Below are positions 48,893 through 57,081 of a stretch of 64,000 nucleotides of DNA, piece after piece. Source of the DNA: Hyphomonas sp. CY54-11-8 (GTDB taxonomy: Bacteria > Pseudomonadota > Alphaproteobacteria > Caulobacterales > Hyphomonadaceae); contig NZ_AWFD01000037.1 in assembly GCF_000682735.1 (NCBI RefSeq), positions 62,001 to 126,000 of the forward strand, written 5' to 3'. The position numbers and the translations under genes were made by a program. Under the pieces are notes generated by a model that searched no databases, was not told where the DNA came from, and was given only the letters and a program-made list of their open reading frames with translations. The stretch's first letter is position 1. The number at the start of each line of letters is the position of its first letter.

Positions 48893-49501
48893 CTACTCGC
48901 TTGTCCGCCGCGCCCGCAGCGCGGCGGCGAGCGTGCCATCATCCAGATGATCAAGCTCTCCGCCCACCGGCACGCCGTGGGCGAGATAGGTGATCTGCAC
49001 GCCCTTTCCAGCAAGCTGATCTGCCACATAGTGAGCCGTGTTCTGGCCTTCGAAGGTCGCGTTGAGCGCCAGGATCACCTCACGCACACCGCCTGCATCC
49101 ACGCGTGAAATCAGCGAAGGAATGTTGAGATCGTCCGGTGTGACCCCATCGACGGCGGACATGACTCCGCCCAGCACGTGATAGCGCCCGCGATAGGAGC
49201 CGCCCCGCTCCAAGGCCCACAGGTCCGGCACGTCTTCCACGACACAGATCAGGCCTTCATCGCGTCCGCCGGACTGGCAAACCGCGCAGGGCTGAAGCGT
49301 GTCATAATTCCCGCAGATTTCGCACTTCTCGATCCGGTGGCCGGCATCGGACATCGCCTCCGCCAGCGGCAACAGTAGCGCGTCGCGCCGCTTCAACAGG
49401 AACAACGCCGCCCGCCGCGCCGAGCGTGGCCCAAAGCCCGGCAAGCGGGACATCAGCTCGATCAGGCGAAGAATCTCAGGGCCGGCAGAACGCTGTGACA
49501 T
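48893..49501 (-). CDS. recR: recombination mediator RecR
   Basis: A 202-residue protein of the RecFOR gap-repair pathway. [15 protein letters not shown] is the helix-hairpin-helix, [16 protein letters not shown] the four-Cys zinc finger, [13 protein letters not shown] the TOPRIM start, and [16 protein letters not shown] the Walker-B-like end. The start is ambiguous between ATGs at 49501 and 49519. dnaX and ybaB, frequent neighbours, are absent. Confidence 0.95.
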   Translation of the reverse strand: MSQRSAGPEILRLIELMSRLPGFGPRSARRAALFLLKRRDALLLPLAEAMSDAGHRIEKCEICGNYDTLQPCAVCQSGGRDEGLICVVEDVPDLWALERGGSYRGRYHVLGGVMSAVDGVTPDDLNIPSLISRVDAGGVREVILALNATFEGQNTAHYVADQLAGKGVQITYLAHGVPVGGELDHLDDGTLAAALRARRTSE

Positions 49502-49582
49502 TCCCCCAATGTCAGGCATTTGCGGAGCGTTGCAAGCACCGACGTGCAATTCCAGGTCAGCTGACCTCTGGGCCGACAGCGC

Positions 49583-51151
49583 CTATGGCGTCAGCTCGAC
49601 CATTGTGACCGTACCGGTCCGGGTCTGCGTGAGTACAAGTGCATCGCTTGCCAGATCAAGCCCCCAGGAATGCCGGACACTGGAAGTCCAGAACGGCGCC
49701 GGCAGGTATTGTAGCGGAGCGTAGTCCGGGCTGTACGTACCGAGCATCACGTCTTGCTCATCATCGATAAAAATAAGGTACGGGATATCTTCCAGAGCGA
49801 TCAGGACATCCGATTGGATCGAGGCGTCCATCGAATTCGTGTCTTCTATGATGATGTCCGAAGGCACTCCCTTGGTCCACGAGTGCACATTCGTGTTGAC
49901 GATACCCGGGTTCATATTCTCGTTCGAGTAAATGTGCACCTCATGATGCCCATCATGAGCACCATCGGAGAAAACGAACGCAGCCGTAAACGTATTCGCT
50001 CCCATTGCGTGCAGCTGGAATGCGGCCCCGACGAGGTCCAGTCCTTGTGGTTGGGCAATTGGCAGGCTCGCCCCTTCAAAGGGGGCTGCTCCGGATTGGG
50101 TGGTCCAGAAGCGCAGGGATTGCGTCGATGGATCATAAGCGACCAGGTCGTTGCCTTCCCCGCCCACATAACAGTACTCGCCAGAAGCTTCGATCACCGT
50201 GCTCGGTTCGAGGTTCATTCCACTGACATCATCGAACTTGAACAACCGCAAACCATTGTCCCGGCTGCCCACGACCAGATCTGACAAAACCGGAATGTCC
50301 TGAGAACGGAGCGACGCCACGGCACAAGGCTTTTGAGTGGTCAAAACCTGCTCATATGCCTGCAGGAGATGAACGCGATTGCTTTCTTCCAGTGCGATGA
50401 GGACTGTCTGGGCTCCACTGCCAAAAAATTCACTGCTCACAATCGCGTTTTCACTCGCGATGCTTTCCGGCAGGTCATTCTCGACGACTGGAACAAATTC
50501 TTCGGTCGTCAGATCATTTTCGTATCTGAATGAAAGGCGCCCGGTATCGTCTGCCTTGTCCGCCACACCTATCAATCCAGAAGTCAGCGCGCCGAATGGC
50601 TGGGAAAAGAAGTCGGCGCCGACCGGATTCCGGAAGTTGGCAAAGCTGGCAATATTGTTGCCTACAATGCCGCCGACAGGCGACAAGACGATATTCTGGA
50701 CGGAAATAGTCACGTTCTCTGTGGTCGTATCTTCTCCGTCCGAAACCGAAATTTCAAACTCCATTGCAGAATCTGCGTTCACTTCCGGAGCACGGAACGC
50801 GAAGACCCCCGCGCCAGTCGGCACGTTTTCGAACCATGGCACATTGCTGGGAGCCGGGCCGGAGAGCTGAGTGACCGCAATGGTCAGCGCGTCACCATCC
50901 GCATCCGTCGAACCGCTGGCATCGATCCAGAATGGCTGCTCTTCATCCGGGCTCGATGAGCTGAGCGTGTAGCTCACTTCCGGCGGTGTATTGGCGGGCG
51001 GAGGTGGCGGCGATGGTGGAGGCGGCGCCGGAGGTGGCGGTGAGGCTATTGGGTCCTGTCCGCTACCTGTACCGCCGCCACCTCCACCACATGCCGTCAA
51101 TGTCAGTGCCAAAGCGCTTGCGGCAGCCACAGCCGCCGTTCTGAACCGCAT
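49583..51151 (-). CDS. large lipoprotein with Ig/PKD-like domain
   Basis: A 522-residue exported protein: lipobox LTAC (Cys about 21), a Gly run, a Pro-rich linker (about 37-54), one Ig/PKD-like domain (about 55-150, with DASGSTDADGDALT and ISVSDGEDTT), then a propeller-like region of unknown type. It looks like a surface or periplasmic binding protein. By eye the composition is less GC-rich than that of the neighbours. Confidence 0.8.
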   Translation of the reverse strand: MRFRTAAVAAASALALTLTACGGGGGGTGSGQDPIASPPPPAPPPPSPPPPPANTPPEVSYTLSSSSPDEEQPFWIDASGSTDADGDALTIAVTQLSGPAPSNVPWFENVPTGAGVFAFRAPEVNADSAMEFEISVSDGEDTTTENVTISVQNIVLSPVGGIVGNNIASFANFRNPVGADFFSQPFGALTSGLIGVADKADDTGRLSFRYENDLTTEEFVPVVENDLPESIASENAIVSSEFFGSGAQTVLIALEESNRVHLLQAYEQVLTTQKPCAVASLRSQDIPVLSDLVVGSRDNGLRLFKFDDVSGMNLEPSTVIEASGEYCYVGGEGNDLVAYDPSTQSLRFWTTQSGAAPFEGASLPIAQPQGLDLVGAAFQLHAMGANTFTAAFVFSDGAHDGHHEVHIYSNENMNPGIVNTNVHSWTKGVPSDIIIEDTNSMDASIQSDVLIALEDIPYLIFIDDEQDVMLGTYSPDYAPLQYLPAPFWTSSVRHSWGLDLASDALVLTQTRTGTVTMVELTP

Positions 51152-51270
51152 CCCCTTTACCCCGAAGTCTACTTTATGGAGTTTTCAATATTGTCGGCAC
51201 CTGCAGCAGAGACAACAGACTTCTCATCAAAAGAGAGACAGAGGTGATAATTCTATCAATTACTGGCTGA

Positions 51271-51302
51271 AACAAGAAAACCCCAGCCGTTAGGCCGGGG
51301 TT
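51271..51302 (-). terminator. rho-independent terminator after ctrA
   Basis: On the minus strand AACCCCGGCC-TAAC-GGCTGGGGTT (one G-T pair) followed by TTCTTGTT, 25 bases after the ctrA stop. Confidence 0.85.
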
Positions 51303-51327
51303 TCTGTTTCGATCGACGGGAAAAGGC

Positions 51328-52041
51328 TTATGCGGCCTCTTCGACCTCGCTCGTCTTCGAGCTCGGGCGTGGATCGCGAAGCACATAGCCGCGGCCCCAG
51401 ACCGTTTCGATATAGTGGTTGCCGCCGGTGGCCTGCTGCAGCTTCTTGCGGAGCTTACAGATGAAGACGTCGATGATCTTCAGTTCCGGTTCGTCCATGC
51501 CGCCATACAGGTGGTTGAGGAACATTTCCTTGGTCAGCGTCGTGCCCTTCCGAAGGGAAAGCAGCTCGAACATCTGGTATTCCTTGCCGGTGAGGTGCAC
51601 GCGGTCGCCGTCCACTTCCACCGTCTTCGCATCGAGGTTCACCAGTATCTCGCCCGTGCGGATCACGCTCTCTGCATGGCCTTTGGAGCGGCGCACAATG
51701 GCGGTGATGCGGGCGATCAGCTCGTCCTTGTTGAATGGCTTGGTGAGGTAGTCGTCAGCACCGTAGCCCAGCGTACGGACCTTCGCCTCGATATCCGGGT
51801 TACCGGAGAGGATCATGACCGGCGTGTTCACGCGGCCCATGCGGAGCTGTTTGAGGACTTCGTAGCCGGAGATGTCGGGCAGCGACAGATCGAGGATGAT
51901 CATGTCGTACTCGTACACTTTCCCCAGATCGACACCTTCTTCACCGAGGTCAGTGGTGTAGATGTTGAAGCCAGCAGACTTCAGCATCAGCTCGATGGAA
52001 CGCGCGACGGCGCTATCGTCTTCAATTAGCAGGACGCGCAT
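51328..52041 (-). CDS. ctrA: cell-cycle response regulator CtrA
   Basis: A 237-residue OmpR-type regulator, the master cell-cycle and motility regulator of Caulobacterales. The receiver domain (1-115) has [16 protein letters not shown] with the phosphorylated Asp, and VMILSGN and [13 protein letters not shown]. The winged-helix domain has [17 protein letters not shown] and GRGYVLRDP. The C-terminus ends VEEAA; a terminal Ala-Ala is the ClpXP degron of Caulobacter CtrA. GGGAG lies eight bases before the ATG. Confidence 0.97.
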   Translation of the reverse strand: MRVLLIEDDSAVARSIELMLKSAGFNIYTTDLGEEGVDLGKVYEYDMIILDLSLPDISGYEVLKQLRMGRVNTPVMILSGNPDIEAKVRTLGYGADDYLTKPFNKDELIARITAIVRRSKGHAESVIRTGEILVNLDAKTVEVDGDRVHLTGKEYQMFELLSLRKGTTLTKEMFLNHLYGGMDEPELKIIDVFICKLRKKLQQATGGNHYIETVWGRGYVLRDPRPSSKTSEVEEAA

Positions 52042-52150
52042 GTGTCGTCTCCCGAATCAGCCTAACGACAAGCTAGTCGTTTTTATTAACTCTGAGAATC
52101 CTATAGGCTGTTTCTTTAACACTAGTTAACAGAGCCCTGCGATTCCCCGC
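52042..52150 (-). promoter_or_regulatory. ctrA upstream region with GANTC and TTAA motifs
   Basis: Three GANTC sites (52054, 52096, 52141) fall within 110 bases. In Caulobacter, CcrM methylation of a GANTC in ctrA P1 times its expression. TTAA half-sites occur at 52086, 52116 and 52126; the last two are spaced by six bases, one short of the CtrA consensus TTAA-N7-TTAA. Autoregulation is therefore likely but not certain. Confidence 0.6.
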
Positions 52151-52175
52151 GAAATCCCCCAAATCTTCACACAGA

Positions 52176-53018
52176 TTAATTGCCAAGCTCCGCTGCCGGG
52201 GCGTCACCGATCAGCATCTGGCTGATGGCGATGGCGTCCTGAATAGGTTGAGCCTGAGGATCTGTGGAAATCAGTGTTTTCTGGCAGCGGATCGCATCGC
52301 GGACCTTCGGGTCGCGGATCACCACACCCGCGAGATGCGGGCGGAAGCCGAGGAATGTCTGGCAGGCCCGGGCTATTGCCTCATAAGTCCGCTGTCCGGC
52401 CGCACGGCTGTCGGCCTGGTTGATGCAGACTACCGGCTCGACATTCGGTGCATAGCCGCGCAGCACCTTGATGAAGGCGTAGGCATCGGTCATCGATGTC
52501 GGTTCATCCGTGATCACCATCAGCGCCTTGTCGGCGGCGCGGGCAAGCCGCATGCAGTTGGCTTCGATCCCGGCGCCAAGGTCGAGGACCACCTGGTCAT
52601 ATTGCAGGGCCAGCGCCGAGAGGCCGGCCGCGAGGCGGGCAACTTCTTCCGGCGGCAATTCGGCCAGCGCGCCAGAGCCTGACCGGCCCGGCAGCACATC
52701 GAACCCGCCACCTGCGGCGCCGCCATCGACCGGGGTCACGGCATCATCGAGCTCGACCCAGCCCGCGATCACCGCAGCAAGGTCTGTTTCCGGTGCAATG
52801 CCAAGCTGGACGTCGACATTGGCGAGGCCAAGGTCCCCATCCACCAGCAAGGTGCGTTTACCGGCCTGGGCAAAGGCTGAAGCCAAAGTGATGGCCATGA
52901 ACGTCTTGCCGACGCCGCCCTTCCCGCTCGCAACCGCGATGATCGAAGCAGGCTCGACCCGCCGCGGTGTAGGCCGCGGCGCCGGACGTTCCTGCGATTT
53001 GCGCATCATGAAACTCAT
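52176..53018 (-). CDS. flhG: MinD/ParA-type flagellar number regulator
   Basis: A 280-residue P-loop ATPase. VASGKGGVGKTFMAITLA is the deviant Walker A, LLVDGDLGLANVDVQLG includes the switch region and DLG motif typical of FlhG/FleN, and VVLDLGAG is Walker B-like. FlhG limits flagellar number and pairs with FlhF, whose gene is immediately upstream (four-base gap). No C-terminal amphipathic helix as in MinD is obvious. Confidence 0.88.
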   Translation of the reverse strand: MSFMMRKSQERPAPRPTPRRVEPASIIAVASGKGGVGKTFMAITLASAFAQAGKRTLLVDGDLGLANVDVQLGIAPETDLAAVIAGWVELDDAVTPVDGGAAGGGFDVLPGRSGSGALAELPPEEVARLAAGLSALALQYDQVVLDLGAGIEANCMRLARAADKALMVITDEPTSMTDAYAFIKVLRGYAPNVEPVVCINQADSRAAGQRTYEAIARACQTFLGFRPHLAGVVIRDPKVRDAIRCQKTLISTDPQAQPIQDAIAISQMLIGDAPAAELGN

Positions 53019-53022
53019 GGGA

Positions 53023-54033
53023 TTACGCGGCTCCTTTCAGGGCGATCACGTCGCCCGGGGCGTCTTCCATCAACAGGGCAGCAAGGCGCATGGGCGCTGC
53101 CGGGACCAGTCCGCCACCGATGAACGGGGTGACTGCAAGATGGGAGAAGGCGATGCCGGCCGACGACAAGGCGGAAATGGCCCCGCCCCTCCTTCGGACA
53201 ACATCAAGTTTGGTGAGGATGGCCCGCTTGATACCGGCGCGCGCGAAGCCGCGAGCGGCTTCAAGCTGATCATCCGGGTGGCCTTCGGCCGACATGACAA
53301 GAACAGGCTCAGCGCGGATGACCGAAATCAGGTCCTGCAGGCTGGCCATGTCGTCATCATCGAAAGGATTGATGGCTGGCAGGTCGATCACGCAGCGGCG
53401 GTTTTCGGTCTTCAGCGTTTTCAGTGTCGCAAACAGCTCATCCGGCGAGTGGCAGGTGCGGATCTGGCCCTTCTCCCGTTCGAGGTAGGCTGCCAGCTGG
53501 TCTCCGCCGGCCGTGCCGTCGAGATCAGCCGCAACGGGTGCGATTTCCGCCCGCGCCATAGCAGCGCGGCGGGTCAGTTTAGCAGCCGTTGCCGTGCGGC
53601 CGTGTCCCGGAGGGCCGACCAGAAGAATGTCGCGGTCGAGGCGCGCCGGCAGCGGATCGCAGGTCACGATGCGGGCAAGACCTTCGGCAATGGCCTCTTC
53701 CGGATCTGTCAGATGCTGAGCGCGGCCCGCACCTTCCGCAGCCGTACGATCTGCAAAGCGCTGCGGGGAGCCATGCCAGAGCAGCGCGTCACGCACGCGG
53801 CTGAAAAGCGGATTCTCAGAACCCCGGCCATGGCCGCCTCCGCGCGCATCGCGCAGGAACAGCGGCTCATTGGGAACCATGCCGACGCCGCCCATCTTGT
53901 CGACCGCCGCCCGGACTTCCACGCCACCATCAATTTCGCGCTCGGACAGGATGACCGCATCGGCTCCCATCTCGGCAAAAATCATCGCCTTGGCAGCCTC
54001 GAAGGTCTCGGCGGCGAACATTTTCATACGCAT
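53023..54033 (-). CDS. flhF: FlhF-like SRP-type protein with degenerate GTPase motifs
   Basis: A 336-residue protein. The start (MRMKMFAAETFEAAK, then GADAVILSERE) is clearly FlhF. The P-loop at 140-147 reads GPPGHGRT: the invariant Lys is Arg. The expected DT-G motif at 217 reads DLPA, and the second motif reads ADLDG without the usual Arg. Only TKLD (274-277) is intact. FlhF normally recruits the flagellum to the pole in a GTP-dependent way; here GTP binding or hydrolysis is doubtful. The MFAAE start gene is separated from fliN by 213 bases. Confidence 0.85.
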   Translation of the reverse strand: MRMKMFAAETFEAAKAMIFAEMGADAVILSEREIDGGVEVRAAVDKMGGVGMVPNEPLFLRDARGGGHGRGSENPLFSRVRDALLWHGSPQRFADRTAAEGAGRAQHLTDPEEAIAEGLARIVTCDPLPARLDRDILLVGPPGHGRTATAAKLTRRAAMARAEIAPVAADLDGTAGGDQLAAYLEREKGQIRTCHSPDELFATLKTLKTENRRCVIDLPAINPFDDDDMASLQDLISVIRAEPVLVMSAEGHPDDQLEAARGFARAGIKRAILTKLDVVRRRGGAISALSSAGIAFSHLAVTPFIGGGLVPAAPMRLAALLMEDAPGDVIALKGAA

Positions 54034-54246
54034 ACGGCGGCGTCCTTACTCTCGAACAGACCCGCCTTCCCCGCGCCCCAGACGCGAACGGGCCACACTC
54101 TCCCGTAACCATTAGTGTCGTCTAAAGGTTAACAAATTCCTCTTCGGTGTTAGGAATTGCCGAATTCGGAAGGCGCAGACAGCCCATTCCTGCAGTGCCG
54201 GGCACACCGGCCTGCAACGCATTGTTAACCATGGGTTTTCCCGCAG
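54034..54246 (-). promoter_or_regulatory. fliN-flhF gap with CtrA-like motif
   Basis: This 213-base gap splits the flagellar run into two units. It contains TTAACCAT at 54225-54232 (plus strand), a motif linked to CtrA binding in Caulobacter, and a TTAA at 54129. No gene was seen. The motifs could drive flhF-flhG, by inference. Confidence 0.4.
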
Positions 54247-54513
54247 TTACGCGGCTTCGCGCGAGTCCACGATCTCCGAAAGTGTCACCCCGAGTTGCCC
54301 ATCTGCAACAACGAGGCGCCCACGCGCCATCAGCCGGTCTGACACGTAAATCTCGACCGGCTCATCGGTCCGCCGTTCCAGGGCCACGACGTCGTCGGCC
54401 GACATGGCGACCAGTTCTTCCATGGGCATGCGCACTTCGCCGAGCACCACGTCCACACGCACGGGCACGTCCATCAGGGACTTCTGCAAGGCAGGATTGG
54501 CGGGCTTGGTCAT
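54247..54513 (-). CDS. fliN: flagellar switch protein FliN
   Basis: An 88-residue C-ring protein. LMDVPVRVDVVLGEVRMPMEEL and VEIYVSDRLMARGRLVVADGQ-type segments give the SpoA domain, with LGVTLSEIV at the end. It sits at the cytoplasmic base of the motor and binds FliM (not in the window) and FliH. ATGA overlap with the fliH-like gene. Confidence 0.92.
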   Translation of the reverse strand: MTKPANPALQKSLMDVPVRVDVVLGEVRMPMEELVAMSADDVVALERRTDEPVEIYVSDRLMARGRLVVADGQLGVTLSEIVDSREAA

Positions 54514-54929
54514 GGTCCATCCTTCTCGGTCGGGCGGTTGTTCTGGCTGAATTCCTGGCTTTGTGCAAACAGGTCTCCCTGTCCGTCAACGATCCGCTGG
54601 GCCGCGATTTTGACCAGGCGCAAGGCAGACTCCCGGAAACCGTCCGAATAGGCACTCGATTCCAGATGTCCTGCCAGAGATACCAGATTCGCGAGGGCGT
54701 CCGTCAGGTTTTCCGTTACCTGCTGCAGGCGTGCGTTCTGTTCGTCATGCTTCATCGACATGGCGGCTGCATGTGCCTCGGCGCGCGCCTCGGTCAGCAA
54801 CATGGCCAGATCCGGCGCTGACAGCGTGATCTTTTCCTCAACAGGCAGTGCCGGCAATTCCGGCTCAGGCTGCGGAGTGAAATCGCTACGGAAATCGAAC
54901 GGCTGCAGGGATTTGACGGCGCGCTGCAT
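54510..54929 (-). CDS. fliH: short FliH-like export regulator
   Basis: A 139-residue protein. Position between fliG and fliN, plus a helical core (DLAMLLTEARAEAHAAAMSM, then LVKIAAQRIVDGQ), identify it as FliH/FlbE-like, the regulator of the FliI export ATPase. It is short for FliH, which commonly exceeds 200 residues. The start overlaps the fliG stop by one base. Confidence 0.7.
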   Translation of the reverse strand: MQRAVKSLQPFDFRSDFTPQPEPELPALPVEEKITLSAPDLAMLLTEARAEAHAAAMSMKHDEQNARLQQVTENLTDALANLVSLAGHLESSAYSDGFRESALRLVKIAAQRIVDGQGDLFAQSQEFSQNNRPTEKDGP

Positions 54930-55861
54930 CAGTCGACCAGCTCATCATCTTCAACCTGGCCGTCTGCCCGGATGTCGCCGCGCTGCATGAGCGTACGGGC
55001 GAGTGCAACCAGTTCCTGGCGTGCCGCTTCAACTTCGCTGCGGCGGACAGGGCCGAGCGATGCAATCTCCTCGCGCAGCAGATCGCCTGCACGCTGAGTC
55101 ATGTTGGCGAAGAAAACCGACGCCGTATCCGGCCGTGCGCCTTTCAGGGCCACGACGAGCACCGCGCGGTCTGCGGCCGACAGCAGGGTCTGCAGACCTG
55201 CTGCATCCAGGCTCGCCAGATCGTCAAACGTGAACATCAAAGCGCGCACCTTCTCGCCTGCCCCCGGTTCGGCGTGATCGAGCGCAGCAAGGAAAGTCTT
55301 TTCGGAGCGGCTGTCGAGCCGGTCGAAAATGCGGGCGACGCGTTCATGGCCATTTGACTGGCCGTCTCCAGCCCTGGCCGCGAGGATCGTGTCGAGCTGG
55401 GTTTCGAGGGCGCTGAGCGCCGCCGGATGTATCGGCCCAAGGTTCAGCAGCCGCTGCATTGCGTCGACGGCCAGGCGCGGCGGCAGTGCGCGCAGCAGGC
55501 GCGCCGATGCCTCGCCCTGCAACCGGGAAAGAACCAGCGCGACAGTCTGTGCATGTTCGCTTTCAAACATGCCGGCCAGCGTATCCGTGCCGGTATCTGA
55601 CAGGCGCTGCCAGACGGAGGTTCCACGCCCTGCGGGCGTGCGTAGCCGCCGGTGCGCCACCATGAACTGGGAAACTGCCTCGGATTCCCCTTCTGCCGAA
55701 GGCCCAAGCGTATCCATCGCAGCGGTGAGGGCCTGCACTTCGGATTTCGAGAGTTCTGCCCAGATCGGCGCCGCATCCGGGCCCAGCGCCCGCATCAGCC
55801 GGGCAGATCGCATCAGGCCATCTGCTGGTGTCTCTTTGCGGGCAATCGTCAGCGCACTCAT
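54929..55861 (-). CDS. fliG: flagellar motor switch protein FliG
   Basis: A 310-residue C-ring protein that couples the stator to rotation. The middle domain has SEHAQTVALVLSRL in place of EHPQT. The C-terminal domain keeps MFTFDDLASLDAAG, LVVALKGA, FFANMTQRAGDLLREE and LGPVRRSEVEAA, including the charged helix that meets MotA. The N-terminal FliF-binding domain is present but weakly conserved. It overlaps fliF by four bases (ATGA). Confidence 0.92.
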   Translation of the reverse strand: MSALTIARKETPADGLMRSARLMRALGPDAAPIWAELSKSEVQALTAAMDTLGPSAEGESEAVSQFMVAHRRLRTPAGRGTSVWQRLSDTGTDTLAGMFESEHAQTVALVLSRLQGEASARLLRALPPRLAVDAMQRLLNLGPIHPAALSALETQLDTILAARAGDGQSNGHERVARIFDRLDSRSEKTFLAALDHAEPGAGEKVRALMFTFDDLASLDAAGLQTLLSAADRAVLVVALKGARPDTASVFFANMTQRAGDLLREEIASLGPVRRSEVEAARQELVALARTLMQRGDIRADGQVEDDELVD

Positions 55862-56520
55862 GCATTGCCTCCATTGCCGCTCATCCAGGCGCGAACGACA
55901 TCTGCGGCGCGGCCAGGATCCCGGCGGGCAAGATCGGCAGCATCGTCATCGTGCGAGGGTGCAGAGCGGATGGCGGGTTCAGCAGGCTGCGACGTCATGC
56001 GGGCGGGAAGTGTTTCCTGTACCAGTTCGACGGGCGTCTCTTCTCTTCGCTCCGATTTGAATCCGATCCAGCCCGCGAGGCCAGCCAGCAAGGCCAGCAA
56101 GGACAATTCGGCCCAGTCACGCGGCAGCGGCGCACCCGTTACACCGGGCGCAAAGGCAATGCGCTGCAGATCCACCCGCTCGCCTTTGGCCGCATCGAGC
56201 CCGGCTGCCATGGAAATTGTGTTGGTGAGTATCCTGTCATCCACGCTGGCCTTGTCGTCGAGCAGCAACAGGACCTGCCGGATCGCGCCCGGTTGGCGAA
56301 CGATGGAAATGCGGACATGCCCCTGCCCCGCCATCGCCTCGGCGACTGACAGGAGAGAGGCTTCAGACTGGGAAAGCGGACCGGGTGATGCTGGCGCACG
56401 GCTGACAATATCGCTGCCGCGCCATGCGAGCAGGCCGAGCGCCACGGCACATGCCGCGAACGCGAGCGCCCGTGTGGAAGGCGTCGCGCCGCGCGATGTA
56501 CCGGATCTTCCGTGCGCCAT
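55858..56520 (-). CDS. fliF: strongly shortened FliF (MS-ring) protein
   Basis: A 220-residue protein where FliF normally has about 530-570. First membrane segment at about 18-33; a short periplasmic part 34-135 with VRISIVRQPGAI and ISMAAGLDAAKGERVDLQRI, resembling the end of the last ring domain; second membrane segment 137-154; and a cytoplasmic tail ending DLARRDPGRAADVVRAWMSG, the FliG-binding helix. There is no room for RBM1, RBM2 and the beta-collar. The frame is intact, GGGAG precedes the ATG, and it is coupled to fliG, so it is not an obvious pseudogene. Identity is firm at the C-terminus and by position. Confidence 0.8.
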   Translation of the reverse strand: MAHGRSGTSRGATPSTRALAFAACAVALGLLAWRGSDIVSRAPASPGPLSQSEASLLSVAEAMAGQGHVRISIVRQPGAIRQVLLLLDDKASVDDRILTNTISMAAGLDAAKGERVDLQRIAFAPGVTGAPLPRDWAELSLLALLAGLAGWIGFKSERREETPVELVQETLPARMTSQPAEPAIRSAPSHDDDAADLARRDPGRAADVVRAWMSGNGGNA

Positions 56521-56602
56521 ACTGGACTCCCGTCATCCGGAGGAATCCGGATGCTTTCGCCAGAGTTAACGGGGCGCCCGTAAATTTGGGTTTAACAGCG
56601 CC
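56521..56602 (-). promoter_or_regulatory. fliF promoter region with CtrA-like box and GANTC sites
   Basis: On the minus strand TTAA-ACCCAAA-TTTA (56581-56595) matches the CtrA box TTAA-N7-TTAA with one mismatch, about 60 bases before the fliF ATG. GANTC sites lie at 56525 and 56543. A perfect seven-base inverted repeat (CATCCGG/CCGGATG, 56534-56553) sits just upstream of the ribosome site. Confidence 0.6.
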
Positions 56603-56875
56603 CTAGCGGCGATACTGTTGCAGGCGGGTCGTGCGCAGGCCCTTGGCGCCGTGACGCAGGTAAAGACGCTCCCAGCCTTCGAACTCTTCATCCGTCAGAT
56701 TGTAGCGGTCGCAAGCTGCCTTACGGCTGATCAAACCACCGGCAACGGCGGCAACCACTTCGGCCTTGCGACGGGTAACCCAACGGGAAATGTTCGGCGA
56801 CGGGAGATCCGCCATGGTGAGCTTCTGGCCATCCGGGCCTTTCACGCTCATCGGTTTTGCATTCTGCTGTTCCAT
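56603..56875 (-). CDS. sciP: CtrA inhibitor SciP (DUF1153)
   Basis: A 90-residue DNA-binding protein. RWVTRRKAEVVAAVAGGLIS begins the helix-turn-helix region, followed by LTDEEFEGWERLYLRHG and the invariant end LRTTRLQQYRR. In Caulobacter SciP binds CtrA and blocks its activation of early genes, and the gene also sits near fliF. The ATG at 56875 is preferred; a TTG at 56893 is the alternative. Confidence 0.94.
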   Translation of the reverse strand: MEQQNAKPMSVKGPDGQKLTMADLPSPNISRWVTRRKAEVVAAVAGGLISRKAACDRYNLTDEEFEGWERLYLRHGAKGLRTTRLQQYRR

Positions 56876-57081
56876 ATCCACACCATTTTCCAATAGAGGG
56901 CGGACACTCCTTCTGGAGAGCCCGGAATATGGACACTACGCACTTCCCCTTAAGCCCACGCGTAACCCGTTATGAGAGTTTACGCGCGGTCATTAGGAGG
57001 ATGTTTGGAAACCTGTTCCGGCCCGGCACACCAGGCGAGACTCTGCAGAAAATATTACACGATTGAGAAAAATCTGCGGTT

